From an uncultured Clostridia bacterium (GTDB lineage: Bacteria > Bacillota > Clostridia > Monoglobales > Firm-18): DNA of 9,831 nucleotides. How positions within the stretch are numbered: the stretch's first letter is position 1; each line of letters begins with the position of its first letter. The position numbers were made by a program, and so were the translations under genes. Below are positions 1 to 7,402 of the stretch, one piece after another. The DNA is taken from NCBI GenBank assembly GCA_937914775.1, contig CALDNB010000034.1, positions 1 through 9,831 on the forward strand. Reading direction: 5' to 3'. Under the pieces are notes generated by a model that searched no databases, had not been told where the DNA came from, and saw nothing but the letters and a program-made list of their open reading frames with translations.

Positions 1-697
1 ACTTAACTTTCATATCACGAAATTCTGGCATTAATGAGAACGTAAAGCCTTCATCAGAAACTATTAATTTAACGCCAGATTCCATCCATCCTAAATATTT
101 GTTATATACGCTTAAATACAGTGTCTTGTTTTCTTCATCAATCTCATATACCGAATCAGGTAATCTCGAATAATAAATCAGTAAATCTTCATATGACGAC
201 AACCCAACAGATGACTCCCAAGGAACAAAAGTATCTTCATTGGCAGCAAAATCATCAACATAAGGAATGTTTGTAGCAAACGAATAGTCTTCAGTCCAAC
301 AAGAACGCATTCCATCATAAATATTTACACCTAAATCGCCATATTTAACAAAGAAATAGTGGTTATTACTCATAAAAACATATAATTTTTCATTAAATTT
401 CTCAGTCAAAAAATAACCTAGTTTTACATCTGTTGAATACAAATAATTGGGATTTCCGTTAATATATTTCTCATAAAAAGATTTGTTATCAATAGGTGAA
501 AAACTAAGCATTCCAAAAATTTGCTCAACCTTTTTATCTGACACCTGGTCAAATATGATATAGGCTTCTTCGTCAACACTAACAAATTTAACATCATAAA
601 TTATATTTACAAGATCACCAACTATATTCATACCCACTACTACAAGAGCCAATATAATGATCACTACTATAACCGGCACTAACACAACCTTTTTCAT
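1..697 (-). CDS. Membrane-anchored protein of unknown function (C-terminal end beyond the window)
   Basis: An uninterrupted reading frame of 232 codons runs off the left edge, so the C-terminus is missing. I do not recognise the family. Residues 1-3 are M-K-K, followed by a strongly hydrophobic stretch at about residues 4-23 rich in V, I and L, then a soluble region rich in aromatic and acidic residues (Y, F, D, E). This fits a signal anchor or uncleaved signal peptide with an extracytoplasmic domain; no lipobox cysteine is visible. The ATG at 697 is preferred to the ATG at 703 because AGAGG (710-706) lies 8 nt from the former and only 2 nt from the latter. It begins 46 nt after the prmA stop with no terminator between, so it may be read from the heat-shock operon transcript. 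In Bacillus and many Clostridia this slot holds rsmE. Its codon use is visibly more AT-rich than that of prmA or dnaK. It is clearly open and has start signals, but its function is unknown. Confidence 0.72.
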   Translation of the reverse strand, partial: MKKVVLVPVIVVIIILALVVVGMNIVGDLVNIIYDVKFVSVDEEAYIIFDQVSDKKVEQIFGMLSFSPIDNKSFYEKYINGNPNYLYSTDVKLGYFLTEKFNEKLYVFMSNNHYFFVKYGDLGVNIYDGMRSCWTEDYSFATNIPYVDDFAANEDTFVPWESSVGLSSYEDLLIYYSRLPDSVYEIDEENKTLYLSVYNKYLGWMESGVKLIVSDEGFTFSLMPEFRDMKVK

Positions 698-743
698 TCC
701 CATTACCTCTTATAAAAATTCATGTCAAAGCCCAATGTTAAAT

Positions 744-1646
744 TCATTTTTTGAATACATAAGCAACCCAATCGTTCTCGGTTTCTGTGTGAATTGTTGT
801 AAATCCGTAGCGTTCCATTGTTTCTTTTACTTCAATACATTTTCCTTGAACAATTCCCGATGTGATAATCAATCCACCTTTGCACATTACTGCGCCAATG
901 TCAGGTGCCATACGAATTAAAATATCCGCAACAATGTTTGCACATACAAAATCATATGCCGCACTGCGATCTATATCGCTTAACAAGTCCGAGACACCAC
1001 ACGTAATATTTGAAACATCATTGATTTCAACATTATCACGTGCAACTCTTACTGCCACAGGATCAATATCGTATGCAAACACAGAAGAAGCGCCGAGTTT
1101 TCGTGCCGCAATGCTTAAAATACCGGAACCTGTGCCTACGTCCAAAACGCGTGAACCTATTTGCATGTACTTTTCTAAAAGCAGCAGACAAAGCCTTGTT
1201 GTTTCGTGAGTGCCTGTACCAAATGCCATTCCCGGGTCAAGTTCCACAATAACATCTGTTTCCTTTTTATCGTACTGTTCCCATGATGGCTTGATTACAA
1301 TGTTTTTACCCACTCTTACGGGCTTGTAATACTTTTTCCAGTTGTTTGCCCAGTCGCTTTGCTCAACTGATATTACCTCAGTTTTTGCGTTTACAGGTAA
1401 CAGTAATTTTAACTGTTCAAGTACGGGCAAAATGTCTTCACTGCTTGGCACAAAACCGCTTACAGATGCGGTTGTTCTGTCTTTACCTAAAATTTCCGTA
1501 TCCACATAATCCCAGGGACAGGCATCAATATCGGAATAATCCTCAATCATTATTCCCCCTGTGAAATTCATCATTGTCATAACATCTGACGTAAGTTGCA
1601 AATCGCAAACAGGAACGGTAACTTTTATCTGGTTGTAACTGTCCAT
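744..1646 (-). CDS. prmA: Ribosomal protein L11 methyltransferase PrmA
   Basis: PrmA uses S-adenosylmethionine to methylate ribosomal protein L11 in the cytoplasm. The 300-residue product has the usual family length. A small N-terminal substrate-recognition domain (about residues 1-90) precedes a class I methyltransferase fold. The PrmA hallmark DPGMAFGTGTHETT is at 137-150, the SAM-binding glycine loop DVGTGSGILSIAA at 169-181, the acidic motif AYDIDP at 191-196, and the NIVAD motif (the NILA-type active-site strand of PrmA) at 237-241. The start follows dnaJ directly: AGGTGA (1656-1651) overlaps the dnaJ TAG stop and lies just before the ATG, so translation is probably coupled to dnaJ. Its position as last conserved gene of the hrcA-grpE-dnaK-dnaJ operon is standard in Firmicutes and suggests induction with the chaperones. 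No truncation or missing motif is seen. Confidence 0.96.
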   Translation of the reverse strand: MDSYNQIKVTVPVCDLQLTSDVMTMMNFTGGIMIEDYSDIDACPWDYVDTEILGKDRTTASVSGFVPSSEDILPVLEQLKLLLPVNAKTEVISVEQSDWANNWKKYYKPVRVGKNIVIKPSWEQYDKKETDVIVELDPGMAFGTGTHETTRLCLLLLEKYMQIGSRVLDVGTGSGILSIAARKLGASSVFAYDIDPVAVRVARDNVEINDVSNITCGVSDLLSDIDRSAAYDFVCANIVADILIRMAPDIGAVMCKGGLIITSGIVQGKCIEVKETMERYGFTTIHTETENDWVAYVFKK

Positions 1647-1654
1647 TTGTTCAC

Positions 1655-2794
1655 CTATTTCTTTTTATTCTCTTTCATTTTTTCGAAAAATGATTTCTTT
1701 TCCTGATGGTTTTTAATTCCCATACTGTCACCGAATGCCTTTAACAGTTTTTTCTGTTCGGCATTTAACTGACGTGGGGTTTCCACAATAATTTTAACAA
1801 GTTGGTCGCCTGTACCGGGGTTTCTTAGTTTGCTGATTCCCTCGCCTCTTAGTCTGAAAACTGTGCCGTTTTGAGTACCCTCGGGAATTTTTATCTTCGC
1901 CTTACCGTTAAGGGTTGGAACTTCCACCTCTGCACCTAAAGCCGCTTCAACAAAAGTAACAGGAACAGTACAATGTACGTTATATCCGTCACGGGTAAAG
2001 AACTTGTGGGGCATAATGGTAATAGTTAAATATACATCTCCTGCGGGACCGCCGTTTACACCATGGTTACCCTCGCCTCTTACAGTAATTACCTGACCGT
2101 GGTCAATACCTGCAGGAATTTTAACATTAATAGTCTTTCTTCTTGAAACTTTGCCTTTGCCGTTACATTTGTCACAACGCTCTTTAATAATCTTACCGGT
2201 ACCACGGCAGTTGGAACAAGTAGTAACATTCTGGAACACACCAAAAGGCGTTCTCTGTTGTTGTCTTACCTGACCTGAGCCGTTACAGTTGGGACAAGTT
2301 TCAATGGCTTTGCCGTCTTTCGCACCTGTACCACGGCAATCAAGACATTCCTCAGTACAAGTAACGTCAATTTTGGCTTCATAACCTTTTGCTGCCTGTT
2401 CAAATGTCAAAACAACATTTTGCTGGATATCCGCACCTTTTCTGGGACCGTTTTGTCTTCCGCTGCTACGGCCTCCGCCGCCAAAGAAAGAGCCGAAAAT
2501 GTCACCAAGGTCAAAATCCATATCACCAAATCCGCCGAAACCGCCAAAACCACCCATACCGTTGTCGTCAACGCCAGCGTGACCAAACTGGTCATACTTT
2601 CTTTTTTTGTCTTCGTCACTTAAAACGGCATAGGCTTCATTTACCTCTTTAAAACTTGCTTCGGCTTGTTTGTCCCCCGGATGTAAGTCAGGGTGAAATT
2701 CCTTTGCTTTTTTTCTGTATGCTTTTTTTATTTCATCGTCTGATGCACCTTTTGAAACGCCCAGGACTTCATAATAATCTCTTTTTTCTGCCAA
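1655..2794 (-). CDS. dnaJ: Chaperone protein DnaJ (Hsp40, type I)
   Basis: DnaJ is the J-domain co-chaperone that delivers unfolded substrates to DnaK and stimulates its ATPase. With a TTG start at 2794 the protein has 379 residues. It has the full type I layout: a J domain with the HPD triad at 34-36, a Gly/Phe-rich stretch with repeated GGF near 78-94, four CxxCxGxG zinc motifs at 150-157, 167-174, 193-200 and 207-214, then the two C-terminal beta-sandwich substrate domains. A GTG three codons upstream (2803) is also in frame, but it overlaps the Shine-Dalgarno sequence AGGGGTGA (2807-2800). The TTG at 2794 has proper spacing and gives the usual N-terminus M-A-E-K-R-D-Y-Y-E-V-L-G. The gene lies in the CIRCE-controlled operon after dnaK, separated by a 63-nt gap holding a strong hairpin. 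It ends at TAG, and prmA starts 8 nt later. Confidence 0.97.
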   Translation of the reverse strand: MAEKRDYYEVLGVSKGASDDEIKKAYRKKAKEFHPDLHPGDKQAEASFKEVNEAYAVLSDEDKKRKYDQFGHAGVDDNGMGGFGGFGGFGDMDFDLGDIFGSFFGGGGRSSGRQNGPRKGADIQQNVVLTFEQAAKGYEAKIDVTCTEECLDCRGTGAKDGKAIETCPNCNGSGQVRQQQRTPFGVFQNVTTCSNCRGTGKIIKERCDKCNGKGKVSRRKTINVKIPAGIDHGQVITVRGEGNHGVNGGPAGDVYLTITIMPHKFFTRDGYNVHCTVPVTFVEAALGAEVEVPTLNGKAKIKIPEGTQNGTVFRLRGEGISKLRNPGTGDQLVKIIVETPRQLNAEQKKLLKAFGDSMGIKNHQEKKSFFEKMKENKKK

Positions 2795-2799
2795 AACAC

Positions 2800-2807
2800 T
2801 CACCCCT
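2800..2807 (-). promoter_or_regulatory. dnaJ ribosome binding site that decides the start codon
   Basis: The minus strand reads AAAGGGGTGAGTG here. AGGGGTGA is a good match to the 16S rRNA anti-Shine-Dalgarno sequence and overlaps the in-frame GTG at 2803, which therefore cannot easily serve as start. From the end of the AGGGG core there are 8 nt to the TTG at 2794, an ideal distance. This is seen in the sequence; the choice of TTG is inference, supported by the family's conserved N-terminus. Confidence 0.7.
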
Positions 2808-2814
2808 TTAACAA

Positions 2815-2849
2815 CAATTACTCAGGCGGTTTCCCGCCTGAGATAATTG
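2815..2849 (-). promoter_or_regulatory. Intercistronic hairpin between dnaK and dnaJ
   Basis: The transcript can fold a perfect 9-bp GC-rich stem (CTCAGGCGG, 2842-2834, paired with its complement at 2829-2821) closed by the tetraloop GAAA (2833-2830), a stable GNRA loop. A further 5 bp (CAATT 2849-2845 with AATTG 2819-2815) extend the base beyond a small internal loop. It lies 8 nt after the dnaK stop and ends 7 nt before the dnaJ Shine-Dalgarno sequence, which it does not cover. The downstream bases are TTGTTGTTAAAG rather than a run of T, so it is not a classic intrinsic terminator. A role in mRNA processing, protection of the dnaK 3' end, or partial attenuation is inference. Confidence 0.75.
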
Positions 2850-2857
2850 GTTAATTA

Positions 2858-4672
2858 TTATTTGTTGTCTTCGTCAACAGTATATTCTGCATCAACTGTA
2901 CCATCATCCTGAGGTCCTGTTTGTTGCTCACCTTCAGGCTGTGCCTGTTGATACAATTTTTGTGAAATTTCATAGAATTTCTTTGTAAGTTCATCTGTTG
3001 CTGCTTTAATTTTTTCTGTATCGTCTGTTTTGATTACTTCTTTTAATTTTTCGATTTCAGCGGTAATACCTGCTTTTTCATCAGCAGAAATTTTATCACC
3101 CAAATCGTTTAGTGTTTTTTCTGTCTGGAACACAAGGTGTTCTGCATTGTTTTTAACTTCGATTTTTTCTTTTGCCGCTTTGTCTTCGTCTGCAAATTTC
3201 TCTGCATCTTTTACTGCTTTTTCAATTTCTTCTTCACTTAAGTTTGAACTTGCAGTGATTGTGATTTTCTGTACTGTACCTGTACCTAAGTCTTTTGCAG
3301 ATACGTTTACAATACCGTTTGCGTCAATATCAAATGTTACTTCAATCTGCGGAACGCCTCTTGGTGCAGGAGGAATATTTGACAATTCAAATCTTCCTAA
3401 TGATTTATTGTATGCAGCCATTTCACGTTCACCCTGCAAAACGTTAATTGTAACACTTGTCTGGTTGTCTGCAGCAGTTGAATAAATTCTGCTCTTCTTT
3501 GTAGGAATTGTTGTGTTTCTTTCAATAATCTTGTTGCAGATACCGCCCTCGGTTTCAATACCAAGTGAAAGTGGTGTAACGTCAAGTAACAACAAGCCTT
3601 TAACGTCGCCGCCTAAAACGCCGCCCTGGATTGCCGCACCTACTGCAACACATTCGTCAGGGTTAATGCCTTTAGATGGCTCTTTACCTGTGATGTTTTT
3701 AACTGCATCTGCTACTGCAGGAATTCTTGTAGAACCGCCAACCAGTAAAACTTTGTCAATCTGGCTTGGTGTAAGACCTGAGTCTTTTAGTGCAGTTCTA
3801 ACGGGCTCCATTGTTTTTTCAACAAGGTCTGCAGTTAATTCATTGAATTTTGCTCTTGTAATTGTAACGTCTAAGTGTTTTGGACCTGTAGCATCTGCAG
3901 TAATATAAGGTAAGTTAACATTTACTGAAGCAACACCTGACAGGTCAATCTTTGCTTTTTCTGCTGCTTCTGTTAATCTTTGTAATGCCATTTTGTCATT
4001 TCTTAAATCTGTGCCGTTTTCTTTTTTGAATTCCTCTGCTAAATAGTCAACGATTTTCTGGTCGAAGTCGTCACCGCCAAGTTTGTTGTTACCGCTTGTA
4101 GCAAGAACTTCAAATACGCCGTCACCGATTTCAAGGATAGATACGTCGAATGTACCGCCACCCAAGTCATAAACCATAATTTTCTGGTCGTTGTCTTTGT
4201 CAAGACCGTAAGCAAGTGCAGCGGCAGTAGGCTCGTTTATAATTCTTAAAACTTCAAGACCTGCGATTTTACCAGCGTCTTTTGTTGCCTGACGCTGTGA
4301 GTCGTTAAAGTAAGCAGGAACAGTGATAACTGCCTGTGTTACTGTTTCACCAAGGTACGCCTCAGCGTCTGCCTTTAATTTTTGCAGAATCATTGCTGAA
4401 ATTTCAGGGGGTGAGAATTTTTTGTCATCAACTGATACACGTCTGTCTGTACCCATATCTCTTTTAATAGAGCTGATTGTTCTGTCTGGGTTTGTTACTG
4501 CCTGACGTTTTGCAATCTGACCAACAAGGCGTTCGCCGTTTTTAGCAAATGCTACTACTGATGATGTAGTTCTTGCACCCTCAGCGTTTGGTATAACAAC
4601 AGGCTCGCCGCCTTCCATAACTGCTACACATGAATTTGTAGTACCTAAATCAATACCGATAATTTTACTCAT
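2858..4672 (-). CDS. dnaK: Chaperone protein DnaK (Hsp70)
   Basis: DnaK is the ATP-dependent Hsp70 chaperone that binds exposed hydrophobic peptides and cycles with DnaJ and GrpE. The product has 604 residues, the usual size for Gram-positive DnaK, which lacks the extra segment found after about residue 75 in Gram-negative homologues. Visible signatures are IGIDLGTTNS at 5-14 (phosphate 1), RIINEPTAAALAYG at 143-156, VYDLGGGTFDVSIL at 167-180 (phosphate 2), and VLLVGGSTRIPAV at 308-320 (adenosine motif). The hydrophobic interdomain linker LLLLDVTPLSLGIE is at 360-373, followed by the substrate-binding domain and helical lid. The tail ends in a flexible Gln/Gly-rich stretch and an acidic VDAEYTVDEDNK end, like the DnaK acidic C-terminal motif. 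The start has AAGGAGG with 9 nt spacing, the strongest translation signal of the operon. It lies 17 nt after grpE. Confidence 0.99.
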   Translation of the reverse strand: MSKIIGIDLGTTNSCVAVMEGGEPVVIPNAEGARTTSSVVAFAKNGERLVGQIAKRQAVTNPDRTISSIKRDMGTDRRVSVDDKKFSPPEISAMILQKLKADAEAYLGETVTQAVITVPAYFNDSQRQATKDAGKIAGLEVLRIINEPTAAALAYGLDKDNDQKIMVYDLGGGTFDVSILEIGDGVFEVLATSGNNKLGGDDFDQKIVDYLAEEFKKENGTDLRNDKMALQRLTEAAEKAKIDLSGVASVNVNLPYITADATGPKHLDVTITRAKFNELTADLVEKTMEPVRTALKDSGLTPSQIDKVLLVGGSTRIPAVADAVKNITGKEPSKGINPDECVAVGAAIQGGVLGGDVKGLLLLDVTPLSLGIETEGGICNKIIERNTTIPTKKSRIYSTAADNQTSVTINVLQGEREMAAYNKSLGRFELSNIPPAPRGVPQIEVTFDIDANGIVNVSAKDLGTGTVQKITITASSNLSEEEIEKAVKDAEKFADEDKAAKEKIEVKNNAEHLVFQTEKTLNDLGDKISADEKAGITAEIEKLKEVIKTDDTEKIKAATDELTKKFYEISQKLYQQAQPEGEQQTGPQDDGTVDAEYTVDEDNK

Positions 4673-4689
4673 AATAAATTTCCTCCTTT

Positions 4690-5169
4690 TTAATTAGCCA
4701 CTTTTACTGTGGAATGTCTTATTACTTTATCTTTATACATATACCCTTTTCCAAATTCCTCAACTACAATGCTTTCCCCCTCGATGTTTTCATCGTCAAC
4801 ATGCATTACTGCGTTGTGGACTTCGGGATTTAAGGGTTTGCCTACTGCCTCAATAACTTTAACGCCAAGTTTTTCCAGTATTTCGTCAAACTGTCTTTTT
4901 ATTAATACTATTCCGTCGTAACTTACATTGTCTTTGTCTGCTACTGCTCTTTCAAAGTTGTCAAGTACGGGAAGTATTGCTTCTACTACCTCTGCTGCCG
5001 CAATTGTGTAAATCTGAGTTTTCTCTTTGGCAGTTCTTTTTTTGAAGTTGTCAAACTCCGCCATAAGCCGTAAATATTTGTCATTTAATTCTTTTTCCAC
5101 ATCGACGGTTTCTTCTTTTGTTTCTTCTGCAACTTCTTCCGCTACATCATTTTTTATTTCTTCTGTCAT
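4690..5169 (-). CDS. grpE: Nucleotide exchange factor GrpE
   Basis: GrpE releases ADP from DnaK and so resets the Hsp70 cycle; it works as a cytoplasmic dimer. The 159-residue product is on the short side, as in many Firmicutes. It has an acidic, Glu-rich disordered N-terminus (about 1-25), a long helix with coiled-coil character (about 25-80, including EFDNFKKRTAKEK), and the C-terminal beta domain that contacts DnaK. The family signature runs from GKPLNPEVHNAV (110-121) to GYMYKDKVIRHSTVKVAN (142-159). Its ATG overlaps the hrcA stop as ATGA (5169-5166), and GGAGG lies 7 nt upstream inside the hrcA coding end, so the two genes are translationally coupled. Confidence 0.97.
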   Translation of the reverse strand: MTEEIKNDVAEEVAEETKEETVDVEKELNDKYLRLMAEFDNFKKRTAKEKTQIYTIAAAEVVEAILPVLDNFERAVADKDNVSYDGIVLIKRQFDEILEKLGVKVIEAVGKPLNPEVHNAVMHVDDENIEGESIVVEEFGKGYMYKDKVIRHSTVKVAN

Positions 5170-6209
5170 TTCTCACCCTCCGGTTCTTTGTTAGACGTTA
5201 GTTTATCTATTTGCCCTGTCAGCAGTTTCAAAGTTGATACTGCTTTTGAATAATTCATTCTGGTAGGGCCGATAAATCCGATTGTGCCTGTGCCTTTTCC
5301 TTTAATATTGTATGAGGACAGCACAATGGAGCAGTCTTTTAATTCAATGGCATCGTTTTCGTTGCCGATTATAATTTTTACATCGGCGTTGTCAACACTT
5401 GCCGCCATTCTGTGTAAATTCTCTTTATTATCTAAAAATTCAAGCAACTCTTTTGCTTTTTGAACGTTGCTGTATTCCGGAAAATCAAGCAACTTTGACG
5501 CTCCGCTTATAAATACTTCGGAATTGTCTAAAGACTCGATACATTCGTTTACAAAATTAAGTACGGGAAGCAAAACCGATTTATAAACGTCCATCTCTGC
5601 CTGTATCTCATAAATCTTTTCAAGATTAATCTTGCTTTTCACAACTCCTGCAAGATTCTCGTTTAACATATTGGATATTTTCTCGGTAACGGTGCTGTCT
5701 ATATCGCAGTCAAAATAAATCTGTTTGTTTTTAACAATGTTTTTGTCCGTTACAACTATCAGAAGTGCAGAGTTTCTGTCAATCTGTACCATGTGGAAGT
5801 TTTTAATGTAACCGTTGTTGTTTCCTGCAGATGACCCCACGATAGTATAGTTTGTAAGGTAAGAATAAATACCTGTCAGTTCTTTTATCATTGAGTCAAC
5901 TTCCGTTAACTGCAGTTCCATTAAAGAACGAAGTCTGTTTATTTCCGAAACAGAAAACTCGTAATTTTTCATAAGTCTGTCAACGTAAGTTCTGTATCCC
6001 ATAGTTGAAGGAATACGACCTGCCGAAGTGTGGGGTTGTGTTAAAAGTCCCATTTCTTCCAAATCTGCCATTTCATTTCTTATTGTGGCAGAACTTACGC
6101 CTAACTCATCAAGTTTTGAAATGGTGCGTGAACCCACAGGCTCAGCAGTACGGATATAATGCTCTATTACTGCACCCAGTATTTTCTTTTTTCTTTCGCC
6201 TAAATCCAT
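5166..6209 (-). CDS. hrcA: Heat-inducible transcription repressor HrcA
   Basis: HrcA binds the CIRCE operator and represses class I heat-shock genes; GroEL is known to keep it active in Firmicutes. The 347-residue product has the normal length. The N-terminal winged-helix DNA-binding domain covers about residues 1-75, with TAEPVGSRTISK (21-32), SSATIRNEMADLEEMGLL (39-56) and the HTSAGRIPSTMGYRTYVD segment (60-77). The regulatory and dimerisation part includes VFISGASKLLDFPEY (232-246) and the conserved IGFIGPTRMNY (310-320). The ATG at 6209 has AGGAGG (6222-6217) with 7 nt spacing; an ATG at 6213 is too close to it and out of frame. It is the first gene behind the promoter and CIRCE, so it is autoregulated, and it overlaps grpE by 4 nt. 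Confidence 0.98.
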   Translation of the reverse strand: MDLGERKKKILGAVIEHYIRTAEPVGSRTISKLDELGVSSATIRNEMADLEEMGLLTQPHTSAGRIPSTMGYRTYVDRLMKNYEFSVSEINRLRSLMELQLTEVDSMIKELTGIYSYLTNYTIVGSSAGNNNGYIKNFHMVQIDRNSALLIVVTDKNIVKNKQIYFDCDIDSTVTEKISNMLNENLAGVVKSKINLEKIYEIQAEMDVYKSVLLPVLNFVNECIESLDNSEVFISGASKLLDFPEYSNVQKAKELLEFLDNKENLHRMAASVDNADVKIIIGNENDAIELKDCSIVLSSYNIKGKGTGTIGFIGPTRMNYSKAVSTLKLLTGQIDKLTSNKEPEGEK

Positions 6210-6233
6210 ACATGCACCTCCTTGACTATTTTG

Positions 6234-6260
6234 TTAGCACTCAATCAAGACGAGTGCTAA
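6234..6260 (-). promoter_or_regulatory. CIRCE operator (HrcA binding site)
   Basis: Perfect inverted repeat TTAGCACTC-N9-GAGTGCTAA, identical to the CIRCE consensus with no mismatch in either 9-bp arm. It lies between the hrcA promoter and the hrcA ribosome binding site, about 5 nt past the expected transcription start, so HrcA bound here would block initiation or promoter clearance. The repeat would also form a hairpin at the very 5' end of the mRNA. It implies heat-shock control of everything downstream: hrcA, grpE, dnaK, dnaJ and probably prmA. Confidence 0.98.
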
Positions 6261-6271
6261 TCACTAGTTAT

Positions 6272-6300
6272 AAGATACCACTTATTTTTTTGTTTGTCAA
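6272..6300 (-). promoter_or_regulatory. SigA-type promoter of the hrcA-grpE-dnaK-dnaJ operon
   Basis: A perfect -35 box TTGACA (6300-6295), a 17-bp spacer rich in A, and a -10 box TATCTT (6277-6272, 4 of 6 to consensus) point into hrcA. The predicted start is about 6265, immediately before CIRCE. This is the vegetative promoter plus CIRCE arrangement known for class I heat-shock operons. No terminator separates it from hemW, so some readthrough from lepA-hemW into hrcA is likely. Confidence 0.88.
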
Positions 6301-6318
6301 TACCTTTTTAGAAAATTT

Positions 6319-7401
6319 TTACACAAAGTCACTCATTATAATATTGGAAACACTTATGCCCTCTTTTGTAAGCGCCATATTTTCCCCGTAAGTAATCAAA
6401 TCAAGTTTTAAGTATTTGTCAATAACATCTTTGTACTTTTTATAAAAATCTATATTGTACAGTTCTTCTGCTTCCTTTATGTTAAAGCCGTCAGTTTTCC
6501 GAAGTCCTAAGAAAATATGTTCAGCCAAAGCGTCAGCAGTTGTAAGTATTTCTTTTTCGGGCAAGTTGTTCTCAATATATTGTATCAGGTTTTCGCAGTT
6601 TTTATACCGCACGTTGTCAATTAGTGAACTTGCACCAAGTCCAAAGCCAATATAATTGTTTCTTTCCCAGTACTTTATATTGTGTCTGCAACTCATACCC
6701 TTTTTGGCAAAGTTTGAAATTTCGTACTGAATATAGCCCATTTGTTCAAGATACGAAACTGCATAATGATACATTTCCCGTTCTGTTTCTTCGTCAGGCA
6801 AATTCAGTTTCATATTATAAAAAGGCGTATTTGGCTCTACAATAAGAGAATAGCAGGATATATGCTCAGGGTTTAGTTTTACTACTTCCTCCAAAGTCTT
6901 TTTAAAAGAATTTAACGTCTGGTTGGGAAGTCCAAACATAATATCGGCATTTATGTTGTCAAATCCCGCATCCCTTGCCAAATTAAAAGTGGTTACAAAA
7001 TCTTCAAAGGAATGTATTCTGCCAAGGGCTTTTAATTCGTCATTATTTGCCGACTGAACGCCGATACTTAATCTGTTCACTCCGTTTTTACGTAACAAAA
7101 GCAAACCCTCACCTTTTATTGTGGCAGGGTTTGCTTCTATAGTAAATTCACTGTTTTTGGTATTAAATTTATTGTTTACTGCACATATTATCCTTTCCAA
7201 CAAATCAAGACGTAGTGTTGTAGGGGTACCGCCGCCAAAAAACACCGTATCGGCGTTTAAGTCGCCCTTAAAATTTTCTATTTCCTCAATAATTTTTTCA
7301 GTATATATTTCTTTTAAGGAATTCTTGTTGTCAAAGGAATTAAAATCGCAGTAGTTGCATTTTTTTACACAAAAGGGTATATGCACATAAACACCAATCA
7401 T
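6319..7401 (-). CDS. hemW: Radical SAM haem chaperone HemW (HemN-like)
   Basis: HemW is a cytoplasmic or membrane-associated radical-SAM-family protein that binds haem and passes it to haem proteins; it was long annotated as oxygen-independent coproporphyrinogen III oxidase. The 360-residue product begins MIGVYVHIPF and carries the cluster motif CVKKCNYC (Cys 11, 15, 18). The fourth nearby cysteine of true HemN (CxxxCxxCxC) is absent because D-F follows, which favours HemW. GGGTPTTL is at 56-63, EANPAT at 89-94, YEISNFAKKGMSCRHNIKYW at 226-245, GLGASS at 254-259, and the HemN C-terminal domain ends with LTKEGISVSNII (344-355). The frame is open 141 nt further upstream inside lepA, but that part is shadow coding. 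The ATG at 7401 matches the family start, is one base after the lepA stop, and has no Shine-Dalgarno sequence of its own. Confidence 0.95.
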   Translation of the reverse strand: MIGVYVHIPFCVKKCNYCDFNSFDNKNSLKEIYTEKIIEEIENFKGDLNADTVFFGGGTPTTLRLDLLERIICAVNNKFNTKNSEFTIEANPATIKGEGLLLLRKNGVNRLSIGVQSANNDELKALGRIHSFEDFVTTFNLARDAGFDNINADIMFGLPNQTLNSFKKTLEEVVKLNPEHISCYSLIVEPNTPFYNMKLNLPDEETEREMYHYAVSYLEQMGYIQYEISNFAKKGMSCRHNIKYWERNNYIGFGLGASSLIDNVRYKNCENLIQYIENNLPEKEILTTADALAEHIFLGLRKTDGFNIKEAEELYNIDFYKKYKDVIDKYLKLDLITYGENMALTKEGISVSNIIMSDFV

Positions 7402-7402
7402 A

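Noticed and set aside
697..728. TTGACA (728-723) before the membrane-protein gene as a possible promoter
   Set aside because: At 17 bp the only -10 candidate is TAATGG, which overlaps the ribosome binding region and start codon, so transcripts would start inside the gene.
862..1564. Several plus-strand frames opposite prmA, and similar ones opposite dnaK, dnaJ, hemW and lepA
   Set aside because: They are antisense shadows of well-conserved genes, with no ribosome binding sites and no recognisable protein features.
2815..2849. Reading the dnaK-dnaJ hairpin as a full transcription terminator
   Set aside because: No run of T follows the stem and dnaJ and prmA have no other clear promoter, so full termination would silence them.
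2850..2875. Possible internal promoter before dnaJ (TTGACG in the dnaK end)
   Set aside because: No acceptable -10 box lies at 16-18 bp; the TTGACG bases are explained by the conserved Val-Asp codons of the DnaK tail.
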